DNA of 64,000 bases from Halobacillus amylolyticus (GCF_022921115.1 NZ_CP095075.1:2678001-2742000), one strand, 5' to 3'. Shown: positions 1 to 8,982, counted from the stretch's first letter. Numbers and translations are program-made. The notes: a model not told the origin generated them from the letters alone.

Positions 1-241
1 CACGAAGTTGGTCAGGTGAGAAACCACCAGGGATGAATAGGGCATCAAAATCACCAGGCTTCACGTCATCGATAGAAGCATCAATCTGAACGGTTGCTTC
101 ACCTTGCTTACCTGTCACTTCTTTACCAGCTTCCCATTCGATCGTTGTTACATCGTGACCTTCTTTTGCAAAAGCATCTGCAGGCTGCGTGTACTCTACA
201 TCTTCAAACATTGACGTTATGACACATGCAATCTTACTCAT
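1..241 (-). CDS. DJ-1/PfpI family protein (partial, C-terminus beyond window)
   Basis: Only the first 80 or so codons lie in the window; the gene runs off the left edge. The N-terminus MSKIACVITSMFEDVEYTQP and the later motif FIPGGFSPDQLR fit the DJ-1/PfpI superfamily of type 1 glutamine amidotransferase-like proteins, close to the general stress protein 18/YfkM group (protein deglycase or stress protease annotations). The nucleophile-elbow cysteine would lie beyond the edge, so activity cannot be judged. The ATG at 241 is preceded by AAGGAG at good spacing, which supports the start. Confidence 0.8.
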   Translation of the reverse strand, partial: MSKIACVITSMFEDVEYTQPADAFAKEGHDVTTIEWEAGKEVTGKQGEATVQIDASIDDVKPGDFDALFIPGGFSPDQLR

Positions 242-326
242 ATCGAAATCACTCCTTGAATGTTTTTAGTAATGTAGTCACAACTTCTATGTTCCCGCTG
301 CTTTACTAAAATAAACAAAGAATGTA

Positions 327-1649
327 TCAATCATCCTTGAACCTTTTCATCGAAAAGGTTTGAAACGTGGAGTTTTGCTGATTTTTATAAATGGTTTTTC
401 CAGCAATCGTGTTAATAATATGAACGTTTCGGTGCACAGCCAAACCTAGGTTAGTAGCTCCTGCCCCGTGGGAGTGGGTTAAATTAGTCAACGTAAAGAA
501 ATGGTGATCACGCTGATCTAAAAACTCAAGTTGGTAATCCCTCGTTACACGATAATGCTTTTCATCCTCCCATTTAATTTTCTGTTTAAATCGATCCATA
601 AACCAATCCGGAATATGCGGCTTATAACCTGTTGCCAAAATGACCTTATCTGTATGATACCGATAATCGATTTTTTCCTGCCACTGGTTGCATTGAAGCT
701 CATATCCACCTTTTTCGGATGGATGAATCGACTTCACTTCTGTCATCGGATTAATCAGTACATAGTCCTTTTCTCCACCAGCTGTCTTATGATAAAGATC
801 CGTATAAAGTCGAGTCAAGGTATCTGGATCAATTCCTTTTCTTAATGCTCCAAGGGATTCGAGATTCTCCAAACGCTGCTGATAGCTTAAGGAATGGAAA
901 TAATCCACATAGGCGGGTGTAAAAACCTCTTGTGCGAACTTTGCTTGGTCCAACTGAAATAACCCGCCTGTTCTAGTGAGCAGGCTGAGCTTCATGTCGT
1001 TGCGCCTTTGTTCTTCTAACAAATCTAAAAACACTTCAATTGCACTCTGACCAGAACCCACCACGGTCACGTGCTTAGATTTAAGCAGGTTTTCCTTTTC
1101 ATAGAGATAGCGGCTGGTATGCAGTACGTCACCTTCAGGGAGACCATCCATCCCATCGATAATTAAAGGTTCGTTCCCAGTCCCCATCACCACATGCTTA
1201 GCTAAATAATGATGGTGCTTCCCTGTTTCCGTCTCTAAAGCAACCACCTCATAATGGGGCACTTCTGCTTCGTACTTGTCAATGACATCAACAATAGTGT
1301 GGCCGAAATGCAGCCCAACCAATTTTTTTGCTGCCCATTGCAAGTAATCATTGTATTCCTGACGAGGTACCTTTGTTTGGTTATGGAAAAAGAATGGGAA
1401 CATCCGATCTTGTTCATATAAATAATTCATAAAGGTATATGGACTTTTTGGATCAGCAAAAGTAGCTAAATCGGCTAAGAACGGCACTTGAAGATCCATC
1501 TTCTCGATCAACATTCCTGGGTGCCAGGCAAATGATGGAGATTTTTCGAAAAAAGCGCCATTTAGTTCCGTCTTTTCAAGTAAAGCAGCTAACCCCATAT
1601 TATACGGGCCAATCCCAATGCCTATCACATCATAAATTTGTTTTGTCAT
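327..1649 (-). CDS. L-lysine N6- / L-ornithine N5-monooxygenase family protein
   Basis: The 440-residue product matches the IucD/SidA/PvdA family of FAD- and NADPH-dependent amino-acid N-hydroxylases that make the hydroxamate groups of siderophores. Near the N-terminus GIGIGPYNMGLAAL is the FAD-binding GxGxxN-type loop; VVGSGQSAIEVFLDLL near residue 200 is the NADPH-binding loop; DKVILATGYKP and the late segment THSHGAGATNLG are typical of the family. I chose ATG 1649 rather than the longer reading because AAGGAAG sits 7-8 bases upstream. The upstream permease ends about 20 bases away, so the two may be co-transcribed. No siderophore synthetase or transporter gene is adjacent, so its substrate (lysine or ornithine) and pathway are uncertain. 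Confidence 0.82.
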   Translation of the reverse strand: MTKQIYDVIGIGIGPYNMGLAALLEKTELNGAFFEKSPSFAWHPGMLIEKMDLQVPFLADLATFADPKSPYTFMNYLYEQDRMFPFFFHNQTKVPRQEYNDYLQWAAKKLVGLHFGHTIVDVIDKYEAEVPHYEVVALETETGKHHHYLAKHVVMGTGNEPLIIDGMDGLPEGDVLHTSRYLYEKENLLKSKHVTVVGSGQSAIEVFLDLLEEQRRNDMKLSLLTRTGGLFQLDQAKFAQEVFTPAYVDYFHSLSYQQRLENLESLGALRKGIDPDTLTRLYTDLYHKTAGGEKDYVLINPMTEVKSIHPSEKGGYELQCNQWQEKIDYRYHTDKVILATGYKPHIPDWFMDRFKQKIKWEDEKHYRVTRDYQLEFLDQRDHHFFTLTNLTHSHGAGATNLGLAVHRNVHIINTIAGKTIYKNQQNSTFQTFSMKRFKDD

Positions 1650-1669
1650 ACGTAACACTTCCTTATCAA

Positions 1670-3007
1670 TCATGCATTTTTGCGCTTTTGACCCTCAGGT
1701 GATTCTCTCCATAATTGTTCCAAAACAATAACAAGCACAGTGCCGACAAGCAAACCATTGCTTACAAGGTTTTGTATAATGGAGGGAATCCCTTGAAAGA
1801 CCTCAGAAGGGATAAACATTAAACCAATTCCCACTAAAAAGGATATACATAGTATTGTTAATCGCCGCTCATTTAACTCTTCCCTCATCATATTCGATAA
1901 ACCAAGCCCCATTAACTGTACAAACGTAGCTAGTAAGGCCGCATTGGCAATCGGTGCAGGTATAGCTGATATAAAAGCAACGATTGGTGGAAAAAAAGCA
2001 ACCACAACAAGTAATAGTGAAGCATACAAAAATGGTTGTTTCCTTTTTTGACCTGTTAGGTTTATAAAACCAGAAGAGGAAGCTAGAGACACATTCGAAA
2101 TCGTGGAAAACATAGTTGAAATCACATGGGTCACTCCAAGAAAGCTGCTGCCCCTGTTCAATTGGTTATATGTATAAGATGGCTTACCATGTATGGACTG
2201 GCTGACAGCAACAACAGATGCTACAATATTCGACAATAAAATTACCGCGGTAATAAACGCCAAAGGAATGACACTCCAATTAAAAGAAGGCTTCCCCCAC
2301 GCCCATAACTCAGGCAGAGCAAATAGAACGGGGGCAGGATTAGAACCAGCTGCTTTAGAACCAATCAATATGGCATACAGCCCCCAGCCTGCAACAATTC
2401 CTAAGAGTACCGCATAACTTTTTAACCAGCCTTTCCCGAAAAAGGAGAGACCGATGACTAAGAAAAATGTTAAAAAGGCCAAAATGGTTTTATCAACATG
2501 GATAGCTTCGATTTGCTGCTGGACTCCTAACATGCCCTTAAGAAAGGTCCCACTCAACTGTACCGTTAATAAAAATAAAAAAGCTCCTGTAACAAAAGGA
2601 GTAAATACAAACAGGACACGATGAGCGAGACGGAAAACACCGAATAACAACAGGAAAATCCCTGTCCAAATCATCGCCGCTTCAAGTGTTTGCAATGTTT
2701 CCGTATAGCTTTTCCCCGCTGCCACCTCTGAATAGGCCATAACAGTAAAAATGCTAATCCAAATTCCAGCAGGTCCTTCCATAATCGGTAAGCGGTGACC
2801 GAATAAACCTTGTAAAAAAGAAGTAATGCCGACAACGAAAAAAGTTCGCTGCATCAAGCCGGCGACTTCCGTGAAATTCAGTTGAAATACAGAGCCGATA
2901 ACGATAGGCAGCGCAACAGCACTTGCTAACAAAAATACAAACCATTGCACTGTTTCCAACGTTACACCTGATAATGATGATCTTGTATCGTATTTATTAC
3001 CTGCCAT
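1670..3007 (-). CDS. NCS2 family purine/pyrimidine permease
   Basis: This 445-residue, very hydrophobic protein has roughly 12-14 predicted membrane segments and resembles the nucleobase:cation symporter-2 (xanthine/uracil permease) family, closest in feel to B. subtilis YwdJ. Family-like stretches include MEGPAGIWISIF in the first third, the region after LLSNIVASVVAVSQSI, and TISNVSLASSSGFINLTG. It would import a nucleobase with H+ or Na+ at the cytoplasmic membrane; the actual substrate cannot be read from sequence. The N-hydroxylase gene follows closely. An inverted repeat at 3036-3051, about 29 bases upstream of the ATG, is a candidate operator. Confidence 0.78.
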   Translation of the reverse strand: MAGNKYDTRSSLSGVTLETVQWFVFLLASAVALPIVIGSVFQLNFTEVAGLMQRTFFVVGITSFLQGLFGHRLPIMEGPAGIWISIFTVMAYSEVAAGKSYTETLQTLEAAMIWTGIFLLLFGVFRLAHRVLFVFTPFVTGAFLFLLTVQLSGTFLKGMLGVQQQIEAIHVDKTILAFLTFFLVIGLSFFGKGWLKSYAVLLGIVAGWGLYAILIGSKAAGSNPAPVLFALPELWAWGKPSFNWSVIPLAFITAVILLSNIVASVVAVSQSIHGKPSYTYNQLNRGSSFLGVTHVISTMFSTISNVSLASSSGFINLTGQKRKQPFLYASLLLVVVAFFPPIVAFISAIPAPIANAALLATFVQLMGLGLSNMMREELNERRLTILCISFLVGIGLMFIPSEVFQGIPSIIQNLVSNGLLVGTVLVIVLEQLWRESPEGQKRKNA

Positions 3008-3035
3008 CTAACATCCACCTGCAACTTTTCCACAC

Positions 3036-3051
3036 ATGAACATGTGTTCAT
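3036..3051. promoter_or_regulatory. Inverted repeat, candidate operator upstream of the NCS2 permease
   Basis: ATGAACA-TG-TGTTCAT is a perfect 7-2-7 inverted repeat directly upstream of the permease start. It does not match Fur or the B. subtilis PurBox half-site that I know. Binding protein unknown. Confidence 0.35.
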
Positions 3052-3065
3052 CATTTGTCTCCACT

Positions 3066-3081
3066 TGTTTCACGTGGAACA
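3066..3081. promoter_or_regulatory. parS-like site (ParB/Noc-family partition site), 15/16 match
   Basis: TGTTTCACGTGGAACA differs from the Bacillus parS consensus TGTTTCACGTGAAACA at one position. It lies in the short gap between the permease and acsA, about 33 kb left of oriC. ParB (gene at 56344) would load here as a CTP-dependent clamp. Three further copies lie on the right arm. Confidence 0.8.
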
Positions 3082-3131
3082 TATTCATTATAGACAAAGA
3101 GAGCGCACAGTCTCAAGCTGTGCGCCGACTC

Positions 3132-4840
3132 TTATTCCTCTAATGTTGAAGTATCTCCCGTCGGTAACCCTAGTTCCCATGATTTCAATAATCTTCGCAT
3201 AATCTTACCACTGCGCGTTTTTGGAATAGTGTCTGTGATCTCAATTTCCCTTGGGGCCGCGTGAGCACTGAGGCCTGTTTTAACAAACTGACGAATATCT
3301 TCAAGCAATTCATCTGATTTCTGATAACCTTCCCTCAGCGTGATAAAAGCTTTAATGATTTCACCACGTTCTGGATCCGGCTTACCAATAACTCCTGCCT
3401 CAGCTACCGCTTCATGTTCAATCAGCTTACTTTCTACTTCAAAAGGACCGACCCTTTCACCCGATGTATTGATGACATCATCCAATCGACCTTGGAACCA
3501 GAAATAGCCATCTTCATCTTTGTAGGCGCTGTCTCCAGAAACATACCAGCCATTAACAAAATAACTCTCATATTTACCTGGATTATTCCAAACTGCCCGC
3601 ATCATGGATGGCCAGCCCTCTTTAATCGCCAAGTTTCCCATTTGATTAGCAGGAAGTTCATTTCCTTCATTATCAACAATCGATGCTTCTACACCTGGAA
3701 GTGGCTGTCCCATAGAGCCAGGACGCATTTCCAACGTTGGATAGTTACAAATAAGCATGGCGCCTGTTTCTGTCATCCACCATGTATCGTGAATACGCAA
3801 ATTGAAGGCCTCTAATCCCCAAGCAATGACCTCAGGGTTTAATGGTTCCCCGACACTAAGAATATGACGCAGGGAAGAAAGGTCATGTTTTTTAGCCGTC
3901 TCCGCCCCAGCGCTTAACAGTTTACGAAACGCTGTCGGCGCCGAATACCAAACCGAAACATTCTGATCCGCGATGGTACCATACCAATCATCAGGGCTGA
4001 ATCGCCCTCCGCGAATCACATTCGTTACCCCGTTCAGCCACGGAGCGAAGATACCGTAACTCGTACCTGTTACCCAGCCTGGATCAGCTGTACACCAATA
4101 GATATCCTCATCCTTCAGGTCAAGAACCCATCTACCTGTTTGATAATGCTGCAGCATTGCGTTGTGAACATGATAGACACCTTTAGGCTTCCCTGTTGAG
4201 CCTGAAGTGTAATGAAGCAGCATTCCATCTTCTAGATCTACCCATTCAATCTCAAACTGTTCCGAAGCACTCTTCATTTCCTCCTCAAAACTAATATGTG
4301 AACCTGATCCGTCCCCCCAACGAGAACAATCTTCTCAAGATCGGGAAGGTCTTCGAGAGGAACACGCTCTAGCAATTCCGGGGTCGTTACTAACATTTTT
4401 GCTTCACTATCTTCCAGACGATCCCGAACAGCCTGCTCCATGAAAGCTTCAAAAAGAGGTCCGGCAATAGCGCCTGTTTTCAGAATACCAAGGAATGCTG
4501 CATAAAATTCTGGGCTCCTATGCATGAATAAGAAGACCCTGTCACCTTTTTCAATCTCATGCTTTTTCAACACATTAGCGAACTGATTACTCTTCAGCTT
4601 TAATTCTTCAAAAGTTAATTTCTCTTCTCGGTCAGGCGAAGTATAAATAAGTGCTGCCTGATTCTTTTTTGCTGGATTTTCTGCATGCTTATCAATCGTT
4701 TCATAAGCAATATTAACTTTTCCAGTTTTACTCCATGTAAAATTCTCTTTTACTTCATCCCAATTAAAATTCTTGTACGTATCCTGATAGTTTTGTAGGT
4801 TGTGTTCTCCAGATCTTGCCGGAATTTGTTTCATGTCCAT
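3132..4840 (-). CDS. acsA: Acetyl-CoA synthetase AcsA, frameshifted in this sequence
   Basis: AMP-forming acetyl-CoA synthetase (acetate + ATP + CoA to acetyl-CoA), cytoplasmic. The reading frame breaks at a run of six C on the plus strand (4313-4318); a seventh restores one product of about 569 aa, near the size of B. subtilis AcsA. The N-terminal piece (to about residue 170) ends at the conserved KIVLVGG; the C-terminal piece carries the nucleotide-binding YTSGSTGKPKG and the TRSGKIMRR segment whose lysine is the known acetylation-control site in this family. Start ATG 4840 follows GAGGTGA. A cre-like site lies just upstream, agreeing with carbon-catabolite control of acsA in B. subtilis. 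A single-base loss in a homopolymer suggests a sequencing error, but a real null allele is possible. Confidence 0.9.
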
Positions 4841-4868
4841 AAAAATCACCTCATTAGAATGAATTTTT

Positions 4869-4884
4869 TTGCAAACGGTTTCCT
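4869..4884. promoter_or_regulatory. cre-like CcpA operator upstream of acsA
   Basis: TTGCAAACGGTTTCCT fits the catabolite-responsive element WTGNAARCGNWWWCAW at 15 of 16 positions. It lies about 30 bases upstream of the acsA start. CcpA repression of acsA is established in B. subtilis; here it is inferred. Confidence 0.55.
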
Positions 4885-5037
4885 TTTCCCTTTTTAATAA
4901 AGCCCTGAAACATTATATAAACAGAGCCATTATTTTCTAAAAATTTCGTGAATTACTTTTATTCTAGATGAAACGATTACATTTTTAAAGTAATATGCAC
5001 GACATTTACAAAATTAGGATTTAATCTTTTTCTTACA

Positions 5038-5066
5038 TTGACAATCACCCCTACCCTATATATAAT
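5038..5066 (+). promoter_or_regulatory. Consensus SigA promoter for queF
   Basis: TTGACA (5038-5043), a 17-base spacer and TATAAT (5061-5066) form a perfect vegetative promoter. Transcription would start near 5073, directly ahead of the preQ1 riboswitch. Confidence 0.85.
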
Positions 5067-5086
5067 GATGAAGCATTTCAGAGTAG

Positions 5087-5169
5087 AAGAGGTTCTTAGC
5101 AGCACCCTCTATAAAAAACTAAGGATGAAGCGATTAAACGCCGCTCCCTTAGAGGAGCGGCTTTTTTTA
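5087..5169 (+). ncRNA. preQ1-I riboswitch with expression-platform terminator
   Basis: AGAGGTTCTTAGC, CACCCTCT and ATAAAAAACTAAGG (about 5088-5124) reproduce the compact preQ1-I aptamer: P1 stem AGAGG/CCTCT, the C-rich loop, and the A-rich tail that forms the pseudoknot. It is followed by a strong intrinsic terminator (stem CCGCTCC...GGAGCGG, 5141-5160, then a T run). The location between a perfect promoter and queF implies ligand-dependent attenuation of queuosine-precursor synthesis. Confidence 0.92.
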
Positions 5170-5202
5170 TATAAATCAACAATTGGAAGAGGTGCATTTC
5201 AT

Positions 5203-5700
5203 ATGACCGGCCGTAACGATGAAAACTTAACAGACTTATCATTGTTAGGTAACCAAGGAACTGCTTATTCATTTGAATACAACAAAGAAGTCTTAGAAAC
5301 GTTTGATAATCAACATCCGAATCGCGATTATTTTGTAAAATTTAATTGTCCGGAATTTACCACTCTATGTCCGAAAACCGGGCAGCCTGACTTTGCAACC
5401 ATTTACATTAGCTATATTCCTAATATCAAAATGGTAGAAAGTAAGTCTCTTAAGCTATATTTATTCAGTTTTAGAAATCATGGGGACTTTCACGAAGACA
5501 GTGTAAATACGATTATGAATGACCTAATTGAGCTGATGGAGCCACGTTACATTGAGGTATGGGGTAAATTCACACCTCGAGGCGGCATATCTATTGACCC
5601 CTTTTGCAACTACGGAAAACCTGACACGAAATTTGAGCAAATGGCGACACACCGTTTAATGAATCATGACCTTTACCCTGAAAAAATAGATAATAGATAG
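5203..5700 (+). CDS. queF: NADPH-dependent 7-cyano-7-deazaguanine reductase QueF
   Basis: QueF reduces preQ0 to preQ1 in the queuosine tRNA-modification pathway. The 165-residue product equals the length of B. subtilis QueF and keeps its features: [22 protein letters not shown] core, here with the nucleophilic cysteine in CPEFTTLCP, the [10 protein letters not shown] strand, the QueF-family segment [20 protein letters not shown] that binds NADPH/substrate, and the C-terminal MNHDLYPE. The longer open frame upstream runs through the riboswitch and is not real; ATG 5203 follows GGAAGAGGTG. It stands alone (no queCDE neighbours) and is controlled by the preQ1-I riboswitch, so the product's successor metabolite likely represses it. 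Confidence 0.96.
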   Translation: MTGRNDENLTDLSLLGNQGTAYSFEYNKEVLETFDNQHPNRDYFVKFNCPEFTTLCPKTGQPDFATIYISYIPNIKMVESKSLKLYLFSFRNHGDFHEDSVNTIMNDLIELMEPRYIEVWGKFTPRGGISIDPFCNYGKPDTKFEQMATHRLMNHDLYPEKIDNR

Positions 5701-5746
5701 AAAATGATCCGTATCTGAAGTGTAGATACCTATTTAAAATAAGGAA

Positions 5747-5775
5747 GGGAGCCTGCTTGGGTAGGCTCCCTTTTT
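5747..5775 (+). terminator. Intrinsic terminator after queF
   Basis: GGGAGCCT...AGGCTCCC stem followed by TTTTT. Confidence 0.85.
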
Positions 5776-5808
5776 CTGTATAATAGTAAATAAAGAGGAG
5801 GGAATAGA

Positions 5809-6609
5809 ATGAGCGAACAAGAAACGATCAACCAAACAAATAAATTGAATACTATACACACTTTAATAGACGATCTAAACAATCTGGGTGTAAAAAAAGG
5901 GGACACCTTGCTCGTTCATGCCTCAATGAAATCATTAGGTTGGGTAAGCGGTGGGCCACAAGCTGTCTTGGAAGCTTTGATGGAAACGGTGACCGAGGAA
6001 GGAACGATCATCTTTCAAACTCATTCACCAACACTCTCTGACCCCATCGAATGGGAGAATCCACCTGTACCTATTGAATGGCATGAAACAATTAGGAGAA
6101 CGATGCCCGCCTTCGATATCAAAAAAACACCAGTAACCTTCCTAGGTATCCTCTCTGAATTATTTAGGAGTTACCCTAATGTTCATCGTAGTGACCACCC
6201 AGCTTTTTCTATATCTGCTTGGGGGAAAAATGCAGAAGAGTTCACCTCTGACCATTCTCTTGCATTTTCACTAAATGACGATTCCCCATTAGGTAAATCC
6301 TATGAAGCGGAGGCTCAGATCCTGTTACTAGGAGTAAATTATGATTCAAATACAAGCTTCCACTTATCGGAATACAGGAGCAAGACGTGTAAAGTAGTGA
6401 CTAGAGGTGCCCCGCTCCTTGTAAACGGGGAGCGGCAATGGGCTACATACAAGGATATTGAAATGAATGAAGAACGATTTAATGCAATTGGCAAAGATTA
6501 TGAAGCTTCCTACCATGTCATAAAAGGATATGTAGGCCAAGCCCAATGTCGGCTGTTTTCTATGACAGAGTCCGTGGACTTCGCCACACAATGGTTGAAA
6601 AATAAATAA
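5809..6609 (+). CDS. AAC(3)-family N-acetyltransferase (antibiotic_NAT fold)
   Basis: The 266-residue product matches the aminoglycoside 3-N-acetyltransferase family (B. subtilis YokD group): DTLLVHASMKSLGWVSGG near residue 35 is the family signature, followed by GTIIFQTHS, HRSDHPAFSISAWG, and LLLGVNYDSNTSFHLSE with the catalytic-type histidine. These enzymes transfer acetyl from acetyl-CoA to an amine; many chromosomal Bacillus members do not give clinically relevant aminoglycoside resistance and their substrates are unknown. It has its own GAGGAGGG ribosome site and terminators on both sides, so it is monocistronic. Confidence 0.87.
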   Translation: MSEQETINQTNKLNTIHTLIDDLNNLGVKKGDTLLVHASMKSLGWVSGGPQAVLEALMETVTEEGTIIFQTHSPTLSDPIEWENPPVPIEWHETIRRTMPAFDIKKTPVTFLGILSELFRSYPNVHRSDHPAFSISAWGKNAEEFTSDHSLAFSLNDDSPLGKSYEAEAQILLLGVNYDSNTSFHLSEYRSKTCKVVTRGAPLLVNGERQWATYKDIEMNEERFNAIGKDYEASYHVIKGYVGQAQCRLFSMTESVDFATQWLKNK

Positions 6610-6647
6610 AAAGAAGTTCCTCGGGAGTGAGGAGGAACTTCTTTTTC
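6609..6647. terminator. Bidirectional terminator between convergent genes
   Basis: AAAAGAAGTTCCTC...GAGGAACTTCTTTTT, with T runs in both directions, separates the AAC(3)-family gene from the aldehyde dehydrogenase gene. Confidence 0.9.
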
Positions 6648-8099
6648 TTATTGCTTATCATTCTTATATTGCATATAGACCACTTGGGTGACAAGGAAAT
6701 CTTCCATGCCATGTTTGCCGTCAGCACCGCCCAGTCCGGATTTACGCATACCGGCATGATAACCTTGAACAGCTTCAAAGTTTTCACGGTTTACATACGT
6801 TTCACCGAACCTTAATTCATTAACGACTCGCATCGCTTCATTCATATCTTCAGTATAAACAGATGAGGATAATCCAAATTCGGTATCATTCCCTTTTTCA
6901 ATGGCCTCACCTAACGTGTTGAACGTAGCAATTGGGATCACTGGTCCAAAAATTTCTTCCTGCATAATCGTTGAATCGTGATCTACATCGGTCAAAATCG
7001 TTGGTTTATAGAAGAAACCTTGATCTTGATCGGCACGTTCACCACCAATAACTATGTTGGCGCCATCTACTTTTGCATCTTTGACCATCGTAGCAACAGA
7101 TTCTAGACGATCCTCGCTTACAAGTGGACCTACATCAGCTTGTTTATTTTCACGCGGATTACCTATAGTTGTTTTTTCAAAGGATTTCTTAAGCTTATCG
7201 ATCAGCTCATCTGCTACGCTCTCATGAACGTACACACGCTCAGCGTTCGTGCAAGCCTGTCCATTGTTAGCTAACCTTGATGTTGTAATACTCTCAGCCG
7301 CCACATCTAAGTCCGCATTTTTAGTGACAATGGCAGGCGCCTTACCTCCTAATTCTAAATTGACCTTTGTAATATTCTGTGCAGCTGCTTCCATCACTTT
7401 CGTCCCAGCTGGTACACTTCCCGTCATCGTTACCATCTGTACTTTTTCATGCTTAGCCAATGCATTGCCTATCTCAGAGCCTGTTCCTGTAACCAGATTG
7501 TATACGCCCTTAGGGATCTCATCCATTTCAGCGATAATTTTAGTGAACTCCATCGCCGTGTTTGGGGTTTGTTGACTTGGCTTTAATACAATTGTACAGC
7601 CAGTAACGAGTGCTGTAGCAACTTTCCTAGCTAAAATAAACACGGGGAAGTTCCACGGTACGATGCCAGCAACGACTCCAATCGGCTTTTTGTATATATA
7701 GATATTCTCATTTGCCCGGTCACTCGGTACAATTTCCCCTTCGATACGGCGTGCCCACTCAGACATGTACCTAAAGTAATCAATAGCAAGTTCGACTTCA
7801 CCCGTTGCTAACTGATAATCTTTCCCCTGTTCTTCTTGAAGTAATTCGATGAACGTATCTTTCTTTTCTTCTATTTTGTCCCCCAGCTGACGAACTATTT
7901 TCCCTCGTTCTATATTAGGTGTTAGTTCCCAGTTTCCTTGAGCTCGAGCAGCTGCTTCCACAGCGCGGTTTACGTCCTCAGGTGTACCTTTTGGTGTTTT
8001 AGAAATAACTTCTTCTGTAGCAGGATTAACGATATCTATCCATTCATTTCCTGTTGATTCTGTATATTCACCATCAATATAAAGGCGATGTGTTTTCAT
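6648..8099 (-). CDS. NAD(P)-dependent aldehyde dehydrogenase (AldA/lactaldehyde dehydrogenase-like)
   Basis: A full-length 483-residue aldehyde dehydrogenase. Visible landmarks in order: IVPWNFPVF (cofactor-site region), VLKPSQQTP, TGSVPAGTKV (Rossmann loop), LELGGKAP with the general-base glutamate, NNGQACTNAERV with the catalytic cysteine, and EEIFGPVIPI near the C-terminus. Best match by eye is to lactaldehyde/glycolaldehyde dehydrogenase AldA, including the unusual VNRENFEAVQGYHAG end. Oxidises an aldehyde to the acid with NAD(P)+ in the cytoplasm; substrate is inferred. No partner genes of fucose or rhamnose breakdown are adjacent. Confidence 0.88.
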   Translation of the reverse strand: MKTHRLYIDGEYTESTGNEWIDIVNPATEEVISKTPKGTPEDVNRAVEAAARAQGNWELTPNIERGKIVRQLGDKIEEKKDTFIELLQEEQGKDYQLATGEVELAIDYFRYMSEWARRIEGEIVPSDRANENIYIYKKPIGVVAGIVPWNFPVFILARKVATALVTGCTIVLKPSQQTPNTAMEFTKIIAEMDEIPKGVYNLVTGTGSEIGNALAKHEKVQMVTMTGSVPAGTKVMEAAAQNITKVNLELGGKAPAIVTKNADLDVAAESITTSRLANNGQACTNAERVYVHESVADELIDKLKKSFEKTTIGNPRENKQADVGPLVSEDRLESVATMVKDAKVDGANIVIGGERADQDQGFFYKPTILTDVDHDSTIMQEEIFGPVIPIATFNTLGEAIEKGNDTEFGLSSSVYTEDMNEAMRVVNELRFGETYVNRENFEAVQGYHAGMRKSGLGGADGKHGMEDFLVTQVVYMQYKNDKQ

Positions 8100-8242
8100 A
8101 GTAGAGCCTGCCTCCTTTTAATGATTCTATAACTGCCATTCCTGTTTAGCCTCACTCTTAAACTTAAAGAGCTCATCCATTCGCGAGCTATAAAAAATTC
8201 GTTATAATTAGGGAGAGTAAATTAGAAAGGACAGAAATAACT

Positions 8243-8437
8243 ATGAAAAAAGAGAACCAAATGTTTATCATTCTTGGAACTATTGGATTATTGTCCATAC
8301 TGATTGCAGGTGTACTTTTCTTTACGATAAAAGATCCAATGATTCCCGTTGTCATTCTTGCCTCAGGCATTCTGCTCATCATCGGGGGAAGAGCTGATCA
8401 AAAAGAACGTATAAAAAAAAGAAAAAGGACCTCTTAG
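8243..8437 (+). CDS. Small two-helix membrane protein, unknown function
   Basis: A 64-residue protein with a short basic head, two hydrophobic stretches (about residues 7-27 and 32-47) and a very basic tail (DQKERIKKRKRT). It has an AAAGGA ribosome site and a TATAAT-like element upstream. I do not recognise a family; topology suggests an integral membrane peptide with a cytoplasmic basic end. The stop overlaps the end of the convergent downstream gene, where a shared hairpin sits. Confidence 0.6.
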   Translation: MKKENQMFIILGTIGLLSILIAGVLFFTIKDPMIPVVILASGILLIIGGRADQKERIKKRKRTS

Positions 8438-8447
8438 AATCCTTTTT
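8422..8447. terminator. Bidirectional terminator
   Basis: AAAAAGGA...TCCTTTTT hairpin shared by the convergent genes, overlapping both 3' ends. Confidence 0.6.
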
Positions 8448-8718
8448 CTCTCTCTTCTCCATAATTTCGCCATTCTAAGATATATCCCTTTACTTGCTTA
8501 ACGTCACCTTCCTCTTCTTTTTGATTGGCGATAAAATGGGGGTGGTCGCTGTTAAGTTTGTACCTCAACGACTCAGGATCTAAGTATAACTTGTACTCTA
8601 AGTCTGTCATTTTATGAAGGGAGATGTTAGCAACGGTTGATTGATTTTGTTTCTCATCGATAAGTAAAATGTCAATCTGTTCATAGCCATGAGTCACCAA
8701 ATGTTCCTTTAAATCCAT
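8434..8718 (-). CDS. Hypothetical cytoplasmic protein
   Basis: A 94-residue hydrophilic protein with no signal or membrane segment and no motif I recognise. Start ATG 8718 is chosen over an upstream TTG because GGAGG lies 8 bases before it. It contains alternating charged strands (IDILLIDEKQNQ, LEYKLYLDPESLRYKL) that look like a small alpha/beta domain. Transcribed convergently with the small membrane protein. No functional inference is justified. Confidence 0.6.
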   Translation of the reverse strand: MDLKEHLVTHGYEQIDILLIDEKQNQSTVANISLHKMTDLEYKLYLDPESLRYKLNSDHPHFIANQKEEEGDVKQVKGYILEWRNYGEEREKGF

Positions 8719-8836
8719 ATACAATTCCTCCAAAAGTCTGATAGTTGATCTGTTTTTCCTATACCCTTTTCCATATAGTTAAAACTTAATTTTACAGGGA
8801 GTAAGCCTTGGTAAGTTTAGCCCAAGTCATATGTAT

Positions 8837-8862
8837 AAAAGCGAGGGCTCGCCCTCGCCTTT
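8837..8862 (-). terminator. Intrinsic terminator of the YjcZ-family gene
   Basis: GGCGAGGGC...GCCCTCGC stem with a TTTT tail on the minus strand. Confidence 0.75.
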
Positions 8863-8871
8863 CATTAGAGA

Positions 8872-8982
8872 TTAATAACCTCCACCGTAGCCGCCGTAGC
8901 CGCCGTAAGAGGCACCGATAATAATTAAAAGAATAAACAACACAACTAGTAGCGCAAAGCCGCCGCCGTATCCTCCGCTCAT
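8872..8982 (-). CDS. YjcZ-family sporulation-associated small protein
   Basis: A 36-residue protein: glycine/tyrosine-rich head MSGGYGGG, one hydrophobic helix ALLVVLFILLIIIG, and a GGYGGYGGGY tail. This composition is the hallmark of the YjcZ family of tiny Bacillus proteins made during sporulation (also close to YhfH/TIGR01732 type). The ATG at 8982 has AGGGGGG at good spacing, and a terminator follows. Likely membrane or coat associated; exact role unknown. Confidence 0.85.
   Translation of the reverse strand: MSGGYGGGFALLVVLFILLIIIGASYGGYGGYGGGY

Noticed and set aside
531..845. Plus-strand frame inside the N-hydroxylase gene
   Set aside because: Antisense shadow without ribosome site or family; the minus gene is clear.
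5038..5202. N-terminal extension of QueF
   Set aside because: It reads through promoter and riboswitch; QueF of normal length starts at 5203.
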